64,000 bases of DNA from Pseudisothecium myosuroides (taxonomy: Eukaryota; Streptophyta; Bryopsida; Hypnales; Lembophyllaceae), in NCBI GenBank assembly GCA_951799445.1, contig OX637287.1:37043724-37107723 (forward strand), read 5' to 3'. Positions 47,159-60,586 of the stretch are shown here, piece by piece. Below the pieces are notes generated by a model. It saw only the letters and a list, made by a program, of their open reading frames with translations. It was not told where the DNA came from and did not search any database. Each line of letters opens with the position of its first letter. The first letter of the stretch is position 1. The translations under genes were made by a program, and so were the position numbers.

Positions 47159-49208
47159 AGATAGGAATGGATGTCTGAAGCCAGGATATCCAACCCCAGA
47201 TTAAACCACAAATGCCTTCGCTGGATACGACAAGACCTGCTGCCCCTTCTGTCATGTTTGTAAACATTGGTATGTTCATGATCAGGTCTTACTCGCAGTC
47301 ATCTTTTGTAAATTACAGAGCCTTTAAGCTTTGGAGCTCCGCTACATGGTAGGTCTAGTCAATTTACTGAAGTGTGCTGATAGGTTAAAGACTTTGGGTG
47401 GGATAGAGCCTCAAGGCAACGCAGGTAGTGCAGTATATTAGTTCATGCGTTAGAGGTCATCGTGAGGTCACCCTTTACATTCACAATTTGTACAATTTTT
47501 TAAACAGTGCCTTCTTACCATTTACAAATTTCGCAGTTTCCAGCTGCATTTCCTGACCCATCTGTAATCGATTCAGCATTTGGGAGTTATTTTTTAAATG
47601 CGGTGACATGAATGATGAAGAGTAACCCACATTTTGTACAAGTCATCTTGTGGCTTACAAGAAACGTGGATATGGAAGGCCTGCCGTAATGATGGTCGTC
47701 GCCAATCTGGGTCGATTTTTCAGCTGGGTAGTTGTCAATTCTTGCTGCGCATGAATGTACGCAGACTTACTTTTAAGAATCTCAATTGAAATCTAACAAG
47801 TGCCCGACTCTTATAGATTTTGTTCATCATGCCTGGACCGTTTGATTTGACATTATTATCGTTCTAACTTTTCAAACCATTCGTCTTCTCATGGAAACGA
47901 TTTTGGGGTTGCCTTATTTTAATTGATGTGAATTAGTATAACCTGAGACTACTGGCGGAAAATGTGATGGATTTGCTTCAGTACGGATCAATAGCAAGGA
48001 GCAACGAAAAGGAAAGAGCTTTGATTTGTCCATTGTAGCTTGGAAAAGCATATTCTGGAGCAGGCTGTTGCTCTTGACCTACTCTTCTGGTAAGCTGGTT
48101 CCTTCATACTCGCAGTGATGACACTCATGGCTTTTGATGAGTTTTTTCGGTTGCTGATAGCATTAATGTACTGGTTTTATTTCTGAGCATGGAGTGAGGG
48201 AGTCGAGATATAGAATGTGTACAATGGGTTCTGGCCTGGTTAGGAATGTGGATACCGTCGAGTATATGCGAGTTCCACATACTTTGTCGTTGACTGAATT
48301 TTGATCAATGTAGTATCATTTGTCTCACTATTCAACGAGCTGGGTGTGTCTGGCATCGTACATGGCAGAGGGTACTACCTGTGACAAAAGAACTGCCGAA
48401 TTTGGGGCATATTATTATTATTACGACAGTGCAAGGAGTGTCTCCACACAAGAGGTTTTCATGATTGCTGGTCAAAGATTTTTCATAACGCAAAGAAACA
48501 GTCAGAATGGTTTTCCACCGTATTACAAACATTGACTGAGTACCATTAAAGAACCGGTGAATATGGTTTGTCATACTCTTCGTGATTGGTTTGGGGAATT
48601 ATATTGTATTCGTGTAGCATTTGTGCATGTATGGGATCTGGGTTTGCTCTATGTGCGATTAGGGCAGAATGTCAATGCAGCCAGGGATTCAAGGCACAGC
48701 TACATGGCGAATGTGAGCGGTTTCAGATGTGAGTCACAGTGATGTGATTTGGGGTGCGAGGGCTCAGTTATATGGCTTGCCTGTGAGTTGGGCAGTTGTG
48801 ATTGCAGGTGTTCTTGAAGTTTGCAGTTGGATAGAGTTGGTAACTCTTGCGACATGATCAATGCCATCAGACCATAGTTAACCCTCAATCGGGGCGGAAG
48901 AAGCGATCTCGGAGCTCTTAATAAGAGCCTTGGTTAGCCTAAGTTTGTTGCTTCTGGCGCCGTATATATGTTGAGTATCGTGACATGCAGGATTATTCAA
49001 TTTACATCACATTGCCAAATCCTCTACATGTTGTAGTGGGCTCTCGATGTCTGTCTGAACACACTGATGCTTTCGAATTTTTGATTGCAGGCGATTAGAC
49101 GAAGTCGCCTTGCAAATCCCGATGCTCCCAGCTGCGCAGCAGCATCTGGGGCCATTGACTTGCATTTGTTTGAACAGCAGGGTCCAATAACGATGCAACT
49201 GCGTATTG
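47159..49208. other. 3' flank of MAU2, no supported gene
   Basis: About 2 kb of non-repetitive, moderately AT-rich DNA, perhaps including a long 3' UTR. Several short frames (60-80 codons) occur on both strands but none has a domain, signal peptide or splice pattern I can support. Confidence 0.4.
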
Positions 49209-49759
49209 TACAGTGCCCTACCAAAAAGATGGCAGTTTGGACAATCATTTTTCTTTGCATAATGTAAAACAAAGTTGACACTTTTTGTTTTGCATGATCA
49301 ACATTGATATCTTATGCTGTCCCAATCAACTATACCAAATTTCAGTTTCAGAAAACTAAAACTCTGTTTTTGGTGAATTTTTTAATTTAACTTTCATGAT
49401 TTTACATGAAAATTCATTGAAAAACATTGGTGATGAATTTTTTTAATTCAATTGCGGAGATATGTAGGAAACCTCCATAGGCATATCTTTCCTTCAACAA
49501 GCATCTCCAAAAAAATTCACAGTTCCCTCTAGAGGAATTTCCATTTTGGTATGATTTTGCCCTTAGTTTGAAAATAAATACAGAGTACTATGTATCTCTT
49601 TATTGTAATTATATTTTTTCATTTTTCCTTCTTGCTATGATTAATTTTGTACATTTGAGCCCAATGGTGCAATTCCTTTGCAAAATACTAATTTTGATAA
49701 AGAGATATTTCCTTTCAAAACTGAGGGCAAAATCACATATCTTTTGGTAGGCCATTGTA
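49209..49759. mobile_element. 551-bp Tc1-like foldback element with GCCCTACCAAAAAGAT ends
   Basis: TA-flanked inverted termini: CAGTGCCCTACCAAAAAGAT and ATCTTTTGGTAGGCCATTG. This is the intact equivalent of the interrupted element at 11665-12783 in reversed order, and its arms share words with the longer foldbacks at 12782 and 16998 (GATATGTAGGAAACCTCCAT; CAACAAGCATCTCCAAAAAA). It is non-coding. Confidence 0.85.
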
Positions 49760-52700
49760 CATGCAATTCAAAGACTTTTGCATACCGTAGCCTTACATCA
49801 CCTTTGGTAAAAAATAATTAAATTTTTTGAAGCCAAATGGTTTTAGAAATTAATAAGCCTCTTTGCGAAATCTAAGGAAAATTAAACATAAAGAAATTCA
49901 AAATGTTGGAAAGATACATATACAACTTGATTTCATGACATGTTCACTAAATAACATGGAATCTAAATTCATTCCTCTAGCTTTTTAGCATACTAAGCAG
50001 GAACATTAGAACATTACGAAAACTAATGAGTTCATCAGTGAAAGCCATGACTATCATTTTCCTATGTAATGAAGAAAATTGTTCAACTTCCAAGATTATT
50101 TGAAGGTTTGCAAGAGAAACTATTTAATAATTGTCAAATTACTTATCAATAAAAAAATGAATTGATGAACCAACCCTTCTAATTTTAAATAATTATTTGG
50201 CAAAAATGTGTCAAAGGTGACCTCAAATTATGGTAATGTAAAATAGAATTGACATTTTTTTATCATTAATGTTTCTTTCTTATGCAATCTCAAGCTTGCT
50301 AAATTTTTACTTCAAAATATTAAATTTTTTTTCATGAACCTTTTAGTTAAATTTCATGGATTTACACAATAAATGATTGAAAATCATCGGTAATGAATTT
50401 ACAAAATTAAGATTTGGCTTGTCTATCCTTTACACAATGGAAAGGTGTACTTGGATGAGCTTGGAGAAATTTTCATCCAATTTGTCATTGTATTTGACCT
50501 TTGTTGTATTATAGTGAAGATCATTGTAATTTTTTTGGCATTATACAAATAGCTCATGTGGTGAGCAAGTGCAAAAAGCTCCTACTTATGCTACTTTAAC
50601 TATATTGATTCATTTGGATTACATAGTTTGCTATAATTAGAAAGACTTGGTGAATTCCTACTTTTGGATGGATGGAATTGATAAAATGCTGCCTAGAAAA
50701 AGTAGTGAATTCTTATATCTTTTATCATTGGTTTCTGGGTCAAGTTGTTTTTTGGCAAGAAATTATCAAGAAATTTACATTGGTGGATTTGTTCTCAATT
50801 TTTTAAAAGAGTTGAGGGATCTATTAGGTGAATTTCAAATGTTTTCAAGAGTTTATTGTGGAAACTACAAAAAATGGATGAAGAATATTCATATCTATTG
50901 AAAAAACAATTTTATTCTACTCTTCAACTAAGTCACTAGAGTGGCCACTTAAAGCTTCATGATTCTTGTGCAAGGTTTTGAGTAAATTTGTGGAAGGAAA
51001 AAAACAAACTTGAAAATGAAATCTAATGTCTAGATTTTTCTTCCGCTATCCCTTATTTTATCTATATAACTTAAGATCTACATTCTCTTTCCTACAAAGG
51101 CGGACTCTTTCCTACAAAGGACTTTGAAGGTAAATGTATTTAATTGTAATACTAAATTCTAAAACCAACTCCTCTATATTCTTGCATAAATGTACAACTT
51201 CTATTCATAAGCAACCTTTATTTTTCGTTTTTTTGTTGGTAGAGTAATAGACTGCTTAGAGTGTATGGAGATAAATAAATTAGTGGATAGAATCATCGGT
51301 ATAAGCATCCATAAATTGATATTTTCATCTTTAAAATATCTATTATTAGTAAATTTCATCCAAACATTCGCAATTCTTTTTTGATTTTGGAGACGGATAT
51401 GGTGATTTCATTAAATTATTAATCCTCTTTTTTTATTGTTCAAGGAGCCGGAACTAAATTAGGATATGATTTTGGTTCAAATTTGCTAATTTAAAAATAG
51501 TTGTTCATGAGAACTTAGGCTTGCTTTTGGATACACCTATTTTTAGCATTTTAAAAATTCAAGAATTACATATATGAGTCCAAAAAATGCATAAGAAAAG
51601 AATCTATAATCTTCTTTTGACTTCCAACAAATCCAATAGATGAAGTAATTTAATAATAGAAAAAATATTGAATTGTTTATTTGGATGCAATTGGTATAGA
51701 CTTCCATGCATACAAAATTCACCAAACCTTACATAAAAGACAAAAATTCCAAAATTTTGTACGAAAGTGTGAAATAGTTGCAAGAAGATAATTAAAATTG
51801 TTGATGACACAAATTTTAGGCTAAGGCTTGTGGAAAAGTGAAGAAGGCAACTTTTTGACTTCCAAAAAACTATTTTTGACATAAGACAAACTTTTTGATT
51901 GCTTTTAGTTCAAAAATTAAACAAAGATATTTCTAAATTTTGTTTCATCCAACTCACATAGAAGTGAAAGCATCATGAAACTCAACAAAGGCAATTCTGA
52001 CTCTAAAAAGCTCCAAAATTCATTTCCAATTCCGACAAAGCATAGATGTTCACTCTCAATACAAAAATAATAAGAAATCACATGTGTGCTCTAAAGGTGA
52101 AATGAATTTATAGATATCATTTGGACCAAGTTGGATGCACAAACAAAATTTGGTGCCCCTTCCTTACAAAGACCCATGGAAGCTGGTAAGATAAATTGTT
52201 CTATTATCATCACTATTTCTTTTAAGGCATTTAATTGCCAAAAAGCACCAAAAATAATTAGGGAGAACTCAGCCTTGAGGAAAAATTTGAAGAAAAATTA
52301 GATGATGATGCCAAGTTGTTCCAATTTTTGAAAATAATTCGGATGAAATTGCCAATTTTAAATGAAATTCATCCAAATTTGTGAATGAAAATATGATACT
52401 ATCAAAAATGTAGACGAATACTGAAATATTTGGCTACAACATTTTTCTTGTATATTGCCACTTCAACACTTCTCCGAAAACCGAAAAAAAAACTCCACCT
52501 GATTATCACCCTCACCTCAAATCCGCCGTTATGTACCCAAGGGATACACTTCATAACAAAGATGTACACCACACGTACATGAGGGCGGGCGGAATTGCAC
52601 GGTGGGTGGTAATAGGCTTGTCCAATTTCCTGCAGTGGCTCACGGGTGAGGTGCCCGAAGGACCGGAGTCCGTGCAGACACTTGCAAGCGTGAGCTGCAG

Positions 52701-52789
52701 TGCCGCTTGACTTTGGCAGGAAGGAGGGGTCGTAAAGGCGGGATCGGCGCTTCTTGCACTTGAATTTTCTCAATTGGTGCCAAACTGAA
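49760..52789. other. AT-rich gene-free stretch with an old foldback fragment
   Basis: A diverged piece of the same foldback family lies at about 50215-50410 (CATGGATTTACACAATAAAT, TCGGTAATGAATTTA). A short duplication, GGACTCTTTCCTACAAAGG, sits near 51100-51125. From about 52500 the base composition becomes balanced. No gene is supported. Confidence 0.4.
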
Positions 52790-54228
52790 GAAGAAAATAA
52801 AAACTATTTATACCCATTCTTCCAATCCAGATCCACATTTATCTCCACGAGACCGCACTTGTCGCCATTCTTTAAGCCCCGAAATCGAATTCCCCTGCAA
52901 TTCATGCCCAAAACTCTTCAACCCTGGAACTTCGTTGAAACATCTTCTGATGATTCTTGGGTGCTTGAACAATGTGAATGCTGATTCCATTCACAGCTTT
53001 GCTTTGATCCAAACATTCGTTTCATCTTGTGGTGAGCCGGAGGAATTGAAAGCAGTCATGCGGCAGTTGGGATTCAGGAGGATCGTGGTTTCCGGGGTGT
53101 GGGATTCAGACCGATGGGAGCAACGGGGGGAGCTTTGGAAAGAAACGTCGAGGTCTAATGGAGGGAAATTTCTCATGACGGAGAGACAGGTACACGCAGG
53201 ATTAATTTTTTTCATTGTAGTACTTGAAATTTCTTGCAGTCTTCCAATCTGGTGCCCGGTTGGTGTTTTGGGTACAGTGTTGTGTGTTTCTTTAACAAGA
53301 GACTTGGTTAAGGATTCTTGCTCTCACTTCGCGAGACTGGTGTTTAAAAGATTTTGCAATGGTGTGTAAGCAAACTAAGCTGCTCGTGACAGCTAGTAGG
53401 ATGTGGTAGCGGTAAAATGAGCAATGGGTGTTATGGATCATCTTTTATGAAGTGTGGATAACACTGCTAGGAAACTGTTTATGGATTTACGCGGATTTCA
53501 GAGTGTGCAAATAGGTCTAGGATCTCAGTTGCAGAAATTGGGTGGAGGAGTGGTCGGTAATGTACTTCAATGTTAGAGGAATTCAAAGATTTCCTTTCTG
53601 GAGGCTTACGAAGCACATGTGAAGGAGAGCGTGCTTCTTCTCGTACATGGTCAAAAGCATCCATGCGCTCTGACGGTTTGGAATCATATGCTGTTTGTCG
53701 GTAACGAATTGATAAAGCGGGGTGCAATGTCGAAGAATCTGGTATTGGTGGCCAGTATGTTGTGATTTGGACTTTGTCACCTGACTTGCAATATCAGAGT
53801 ACTATTGCTCTTGAAGACTTGTAGAACTTGGGTTCCATTTCAGACATCCAAGAAGTTTCTGTAAATGTGTGATTGATGACATTCGCTGACATTTGCTCCT
53901 CTTTGCTGATGCAGCGGACGCATTCTGGCTATCAAGGTTTTGAAGCGAGGTGTTGAGGCCTGGTTGCTGGTCTTCAATTTGCCCAGAAAATGGCGCATGA
54001 TGGGATAGTTGAGGGATGCAGAGAGTATAAGGGATGATGAGCTTCCCCTGCAGGGTCGGATATTTCAAATGGAAGACTCGTGCTTCCAATTGTTCTTTCA
54101 ATTCTCGTGTTGCTCCATATAGGGCGGGCATATTTTTCCTTTCATGTCACAATCCTGACTGTTTGGTTCTCCAATGAGAGAGAGAGCTATTTGAACAAGT
54201 ACAGAAGACATCGGGCTCGCAAGGGGGG
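52790..54228 (+). promoter_or_regulatory. Probable promoter and leader of the LRR receptor kinase
   Basis: CTATTTATACCC at about 52803-52814 is a good TATA box on the plus strand, followed by a CA-rich pyrimidine tract. Possible leader-intron sites are GACAG|GTACAC near 53190 and CTGATGCAG near 53914. This would give a leader with a 5' intron for the gene at 54229. The assignment is inferred. Confidence 0.35.
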
Positions 54229-57200
54229 ATGACAGGGCCTAAAGGAAGGTTGGTCCCTTTGGTGTTCCTGGTGCTTCTTGTACTCCATGGGACTGTATCT
54301 TCTCAAACGCTGAGAGATGATGAGCAACATCTCTTTACCTTTCTCCAAAATGTCCTTCCAGGCTACCCTTTCCCTTTCAACTTTACGGTTCCGACATGTG
54401 AGTGGCAAGGCGTGACATGTATTGGATTAGGCATTCAACAACGATTTTACCGACTGTCTTTCAGTCGATTAGGGTTGAATGGCACCATTCCCTACTTGTC
54501 CTTGGGCGCCCTCACTTCATTGTCGATTCTTGACCTCTCCAACAACTTCCTCACAGGCGATATTCCATACGACATCTTCACTCTGCCGAACTTAATGCAA
54601 CTCGAGCTTTCCAACAACAAATTGAACGGGTCCCTGCCTCAGTGGCTGAATCTCTTTCAGTTGCAGAAATTGAACCTTTCAGGAAACCGTCTCAACGGGT
54701 CGATTCCCGACACATTTGGTTACAATTTGAAGAGCCTCATGTATTTGAATCTCCATGGCAACAATTTCTCAGGGCCTATACCTGCGCTTTACAATTCCAA
54801 GTTCCTCAACTACCTTGATTTATCCTCGAACCAGTTCACAGGAGGTTTACCGTTTGCGATGTTCCTTATTACAGAGCTGGGGTTTCTGAATGTGAGCAGG
54901 AATCTGCTCTCAGGGCCAATACCGGCGGAGTTTAACTGGCTGTGGAAGATGCGCATTCTTGACCTTTCAGAAAACAAATTCATAGGAAGTCTTCCAGATC
55001 TTTACAATGTAAGGCAGCTCACTGGGTTTTATGTTTCTTCAAATAGCTTGAATGGGAGCCTACCTTCCAATTTGACCAGGCTTCCTGCTTTGCAGGCTCT
55101 CGACGTTCACGACAACTTTCTCACAGGTTCTTTGCCGAGCATGGTATCCCCAATAAGTTACCTGGATTGCAGAAACAACTACTTCAATGGGAGTCTTCCT
55201 TTGGAATTACTTGCGTCGGAGAATCTGGCCGTGATCCTACTGGGAAGAAACCAATTCACAGGGCCTATACCCACAAACCTCACCATCCTCATTCAAGAGA
55301 TGGACCTTACTTCAAATCAGTTCAACGGCAGTATTCCATGGAGTAGCATCACGAAGCTCAAGGCACTGGAGCGTTTGAGCTTGGCACGGAACTGGTTTGC
55401 GAAGGAGGCTCTCCCGAGCTTTAGCCAAATGGTGAACCTCACATTCCTCAACCTCTCCTCGTGCAACGTCAATGGCTCCATACCTGATTCCGTGGGTGAT
55501 CTCCAGAGCTTACAGCAACTGGACCTGTCTCACAATCAGGTAACTGGCAACATCCCTACCAATTTTTCCCGGACCATCAACATGACGTCTCTGGACTTAT
55601 CGCACAACAACCTCACGGGAGAGATTCCTCATGAACTCGTTTCGCTTCCGAAGTTGAGTAGAGTCGACCTGTCGTTTAACAATCTGAGTGGTGAAGTCCC
55701 ATTCGAAAATCAGTGGAGGTTTTTTACCAATTCTTCATTTGAAGGAAACGCCCTACTGTGTGGAATCGTCCTGAACAAAGTGTGCCAGGGTCTGCCGCCT
55801 TCACCTACAAAGTCTCCCCACCCTGCTCCTGTCCTAGCTCCAGAGACACCTGTGATTGTACCGCCAATTCGTCCTCGACATGATTCCAACGGTGTGGGAG
55901 CAGGGGCTGTCTTGGGGATTGTGATTGGACTTGCACTGGCCCTCTGTGCTTTCCTCATAACGTACATTGTGTTTCACAAGAAGCACAAGTACAAGAAGGC
56001 CAGGACCAGAAAAGAAAACGCCATCTACTTGACAGGTTTGGTGACGTTTGAGGCTGATCCTTGTGCATGGGCCAGTCAAGTGCCGCAACCAGCATCTATT
56101 CCTGTGATCATGTTCGAGAAGCCCCTGCTCAATTTGACATTCGCTGATCTTTTTCAAGCGACCTCCAAGTTTCACAAAGACTCCCAGATTGCGGATGGAA
56201 GGTATGGTCCCTCGTTCAAGGGGGTGTTGCCAGGGGGCTTCCAAATCGTCGTCAAGGTGCTCTACGATGGCAGCCCCGCCAACGAGCTGGAGAAAGCTGC
56301 GCAGTTGGAGGCGCTCGGGAAAATCAGACATGAGAATCTCGTGTCGTTGGTCGGATACTGCTTGGTTGGGGAGGAGAGGCTCTTGGTTTATGAGTTCATG
56401 GAGAATGGGGACCTGCATCAACGCCTTCACGACTCTCTCGAAGGTAAGACCTGACTAAACCCTGAATCTGACTGAAACAACATTTTCAGTTGTCTGTGTG
56501 CCTATTTCGGTTTCACCATAGCGCCGATTATGCAGGATTGTAACAGAGTCTCCATGATTGAGAAGAGGAGGATTGAATCCCTTCTTACAACCACTATTGA
56601 ATCGAATTTAGAAGATATGCAACCAGTGAGATTCAAATTATGCACAAACTTAGCCTCGAGGTCACGGTCAAAGTGCCGACTTGAATGTCATTGGGGTGTG
56701 GCATACACAACGTGATCTTCAAGATCCTACAGCTGAATTTTGCAAATTAGGTGATCAAAATGAATTTTTGGAAGGATCGGTATTTTGAAGTGTCACTTAC
56801 GTTGGCATTAAAAGTGGTAATGGCAATCAAAGCCATGACTCTCAAAAGTAGTTCTCAAAAGTAATTAGCAAGTTCGTACCGAACTGCAAATCATTTTTGA
56901 TAACCATGGCCTTGATTTCAGTACCTAGTCCGAAAAGATACAGGTTATGTGGACCATAAGTTATGGATCCACATTATTGTCATCGCTGACAATTGTTTCT
57001 GCTCTGTGATGTCAACCCCATGTTCGTTAAAATGGCAGAATATCACGAAATTGGGGGGCATAGTAAAGGGCTTGAGACTTAGTTTTCAGGAACTGTAGCA
57101 CTTTTGAGTTGCTTAACTGAAAACTTGAGCCGTTTTCACGTACCCAACTCAAAACTGGAGTCCAATTGAACCTGATACCTGTTACATTTCCTAGGTATCA

Positions 57201-58459
57201 GAGCTCAAGCTTTCAGTAAGCCACCTTGAAGCCTCATCCGAGTACTTTTGAACCCGTGAAAGCTCTAGATTCGAAACTCTCAGCACTTGAAAGTGCACTC
57301 TGACCCCTTAATTTGACTGCTTGGGAGACAGTCATATTACAACTCAAATAGTTTGAATATGAGGGAAGCGTGCCACAAGATATGAGAGTGTGCAAGATAT
57401 CCCAGAATGTCATTGAAGAGAGGGTCAGATGAATGGTGCTTGGGAGACAGTCATATTCCAGCTCAAATAGTTTGAGTGGGAGGCAATTGTGCTACTCGCA
57501 ACGAGAGTGTGGCAAGTGTGCCGGCAGGAATTTCCAGAATGTCATTGCAGTGAGTGTCAGATTAAGGGGGTCAGAGTTTACTATCTAGTTGCCAGAGTTT
57601 TGAGCCCTTGAACTTCGCATGCTTGGCAAAACTGGAATGTTCCTGGCAAGCATTGACAGGGGCAAGTTGCGATTTCAGAATGCCATTGAAGTGAGGGTCT
57701 GTCGAAAGGTTACAATGTACTAATGTACATTAGATGTCAGAGTTTTGAGCCCTTGAACGTCATCACTGTTCCTAGACAACAAGCCTTGACATGTTCTCCT
57801 TTCCGTGTGCAGAATCTCACCACCCCGACAATTGGACGAAGGAGACCTGGGCAGACGCGAACGAGAAGTTCCCAGTCAGCGAGGATCTCTCCTGGCCCAT
57901 CCGCCACCGCGTCGCCGTGGGCGTGGCCCGCGCCCTCGCCTTCCTCCACCACGGCTGCGTCCCCAACGTGGTCCACCGCGACGTCTCCTCCGCCAACATC
58001 ATGCTGGACTCCCACTACGAGCCTCACATCTCCGACTGCGGCTTAGCCGAACTCGTGGAGACCGGCAAACGCTACGAGACCACCCCCGTGACGGGCGGAA
58101 CCTTGGGCTACGTGCCTCCCGAGTACAGCCAGCTATGCAAGGCCACTGCTCGTGGGGACGTTTACAGCTTCGGAGTGGTGTTGCTGGAGCTTGTGACTGG
58201 GAAGAGGCCCACTGGGGAGTATTACCATGAAAGCTATGGTGGGAATCTGGTGGGATGGGTGAGGACCTTGATTCGAGACAAACGAGGATTCAAGTGCTTG
58301 GATCCCAAGCTGCTGAGCTCGGGAGTGGAGAGTGAGTTGCTGGAGGCGCTGAGGATTGGGTACCTTTGCACTGCGGAGCTGCCCTCCAAGAGGCCGACCA
58401 TGCAGCAGGTGGTGGGGTTGCTGAAAGACATCCATGTTGATGTTGTGACGTGCATGTAA
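54229..58459 (+). CDS. LRR receptor-like kinase, subfamily VII type, with atypical kinase motifs
   Basis: Two exons, 54229-56443 and 57813-58459, join in phase (GAA codon split) to give 953 aa. Residues 1-26 are a signal peptide; a Cys pair (57, 64) opens an LRR ectodomain from about 70 to 500 with many N-glycosylation sites; a Pro-rich stalk (523-549) and a membrane helix at about 556-581 follow. The kinase spans roughly 640-945. Lys676 (VVKVL) fits the ATP lysine, the Gly loop is degenerate (DGRYGPSFKG), the catalytic loop is HRDVSSAN (793-800) with Ser in place of the usual Lys, and DFG is DCG (813-815). The C-terminal block (IGYLCTAELPSKRPTMQQVV) closely resembles Arabidopsis At2g24230, hence the subfamily call. 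Catalytic Asp, Asn and metal Asp are kept, so activity is possible. The 1,369-bp intron carries tandem repeats. Exon 2 begins unusually GC-rich (57830-58080). Ligand unknown. Confidence 0.92.
57022..57049. repeat. Short inverted motif related to the 61-kb inverted repeat
   Basis: GTTCGTTAAAATGGCAGAAT followed by ATCACGAA resembles the arm of the inverted repeat at 61066-61205 (TTCGTTAAAATGGCGG). It lies inside the kinase-gene intron. Confidence 0.45.
57319..57690. repeat. 118-bp tandem duplication inside the kinase-gene intron
   Basis: GCTTGGGAGACAGTCATATT starts at 57319 and 57437, each followed by CAAATAGTTTGA, a GAGAGTGTG word and AGAATGTCATTG. A third, much diverged unit ends at about 57690 (AGAATGCCATTGAAGTGAGG). 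In addition, AGAGTTTTGAGCCCTTGAAC occurs at about 57593 and 57738. Confidence 0.75.
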
Positions 58460-60586
58460 GGGCGGGAAGTTCGACTTATTTTTTAGACGATTTCGTAGTG
58501 TAGCCATTCTTTCTGTAAAGATTTAGAGATAGCATTCTTGGTCTTCAGGGCAGGGGAGCTGGTGCTTCCTGTGAATTGAATTGAGGCTCCTTGCACTGAT
58601 GAAGAAATTGCTGAAGTCAAGCTTGCTGATGAATTGTGGGCCACTTTGCAAGAAACAATGCTACGGTGACATTGTAGGAGCCCAGCGTCTCTATACATGA
58701 ATGTTAAGGTTCTTGTGATGAATTCACAGCTGCCATCTCAACAGAGAATCTGTTTGGGGGCTTCGCGCAAGATTTACTTTTGCAATTCTATGGCAGTCTA
58801 AGGACATCTCAGTAATTGGGCATTGCTTATTTATCCGAAGTATTGGTCATGTTGCATGTGTACACATCTGGTTGGACAACGTCCACGCCTGATTGAACAC
58901 ATGTGAGTGCATTTGGAAGTCAAGTTCAAGTTAAATTTTCAAATGACTAATTACACTTTCATCCAAATTTAGAGAGCTAATTTGTTTCTCTTTTCTTATG
59001 AATCAAAACCGATACCTCCTGATTGGAATCAAGTTACAGCGTAGCAGCGTAACGTGCACAAAGGAATAAGAAAATCAACAGTTTTTCTGCGGGTGACATA
59101 GCAACTAGTAACATTCGAGGTGAAGCTGGTGCTTCATACCTCATTATAGCAAATTACAGAGTTTAATTACATAGAATTCCTGTCTTCAAATCGCTTTGAA
59201 TGCTCTTTGCGGCACTTCAACCAACTTAACTTGGGAAGAAGATGTCTGAAGCTCTGGAGCGATCTTTGCAATTGAGTTCTCACAGGAACCAAATAAATGA
59301 AGATCACATGTTTATCATCATGTATGAAGTTCTTATACAGTTTCAAAGTGGGAGGTTGTGAACCACCGTTGAAGGGATGTTAAGACAGCATTTCATTTCC
59401 ATTAAAAGGGGAGTAGACATAAACATTTAGCCAAGTCATGCATGTTTACACTCCACCCGTGAATTGAAGGCCAACAGAGTGTATGAATAGATGAGTTGCA
59501 GCGATTCACTTAATTTGGCTTTGAAGTTTGCATGCTGCCGGCAGTCAATGGGAGGTACACACAGGAAGAGGTCCGAATCAGTTCGTTCTAGTATGAGTCC
59601 TCAATCTCGTCATATTTCCGGAATTTCACGACATACAGTGCCACTGTAATGTCCAGATCAGTCCTACTTGAGAGCTTTGTGCAATTGATTGTCACGATTT
59701 TGGGACTCTGAATTGCAAAATACAAGGAAATTGCCATTGCAGTTGAGCTCAAATTACGCAACCCAGACCACCGTGGATGTCACTGACTGGCCATTAATCC
59801 TGAAACTGGAAGTAAACGAACTGATGCTGCAGGATAACTTAGAGCATGCAATTGCTTGTTTTGTTTGGATTTATTTCTCTCTTGCTCTTGGTGCAAGTCA
59901 CACGTGAGAACTCTCAACACAGGGACGAGTTGCAGCACAATGGAGTCAGAAGGGCTTTCATATGGAAGGACGTGGCCCTATGACCAAGGCAGGTGGACAA
60001 AATAATTAGATTTCAAGATGAATAAGTTAGGTGCATTCTTCCGTCTCTACACTTTCCTTGAAAGTCATTCATCGAACACTTTTAGTCCTTAGCGTCCTTC
60101 CAAGGGTAATGAAGTTACATCAATGCTTTCGTAGCATGTTTCAATGCAAGCATCACCATGACTACACTAAAAAACGAATTTAGTGTCACCCATACCAACT
60201 ACTTACTCAAGGCTATAACTTTTTAGGATAGATATCAATACTAATCAAAGAGGAGGATCTCTACAAACATAGTTGGTAAAAATAGTCATCAAGAACAAAA
60301 ATTTATCGCATTTTTGAATCAATTAGTGTAAGTGCCACTAAATACATTTTTTTGGTTTCTGCTGACAAGTTTCAGCATTCACTAGAAAAAATGTCCATGG
60401 AAGTGGATCACAGGAATTGATCCAACGTTTGGTGTGTGACTGCTGCATACTTACACATTAAAGGTGGTACTGTACGTTCTTCAAAGGAGCTGCAAACACG
60501 TTCCGTTGGGGCCAAATTGCTATTTCAAGAAGAGATCAGGGTATCAAAGATGTTCCAAATCTGACATATTTCTTTCTTAGACAAAA
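58460..60586. other. 3' flank of the receptor kinase, mostly nothing recognisable
   Basis: Mixed-composition DNA without supported genes, apart from the MITE relative at 59963-60110. Frames up to 72 codons lack motifs. Confidence 0.4.
59963..60110. mobile_element. Diverged relative of the 230-bp TTAA MITE
   Basis: The left part (TGGAAGGACGTGGCCCTATG) and right part (GTCATTCATCGAACACTTTT, then AGCGTCCTTCCAAGGG) align with the two ends of the 29048-29277 element. The TTAA sites have decayed (GTAA at the right). Confidence 0.55.
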
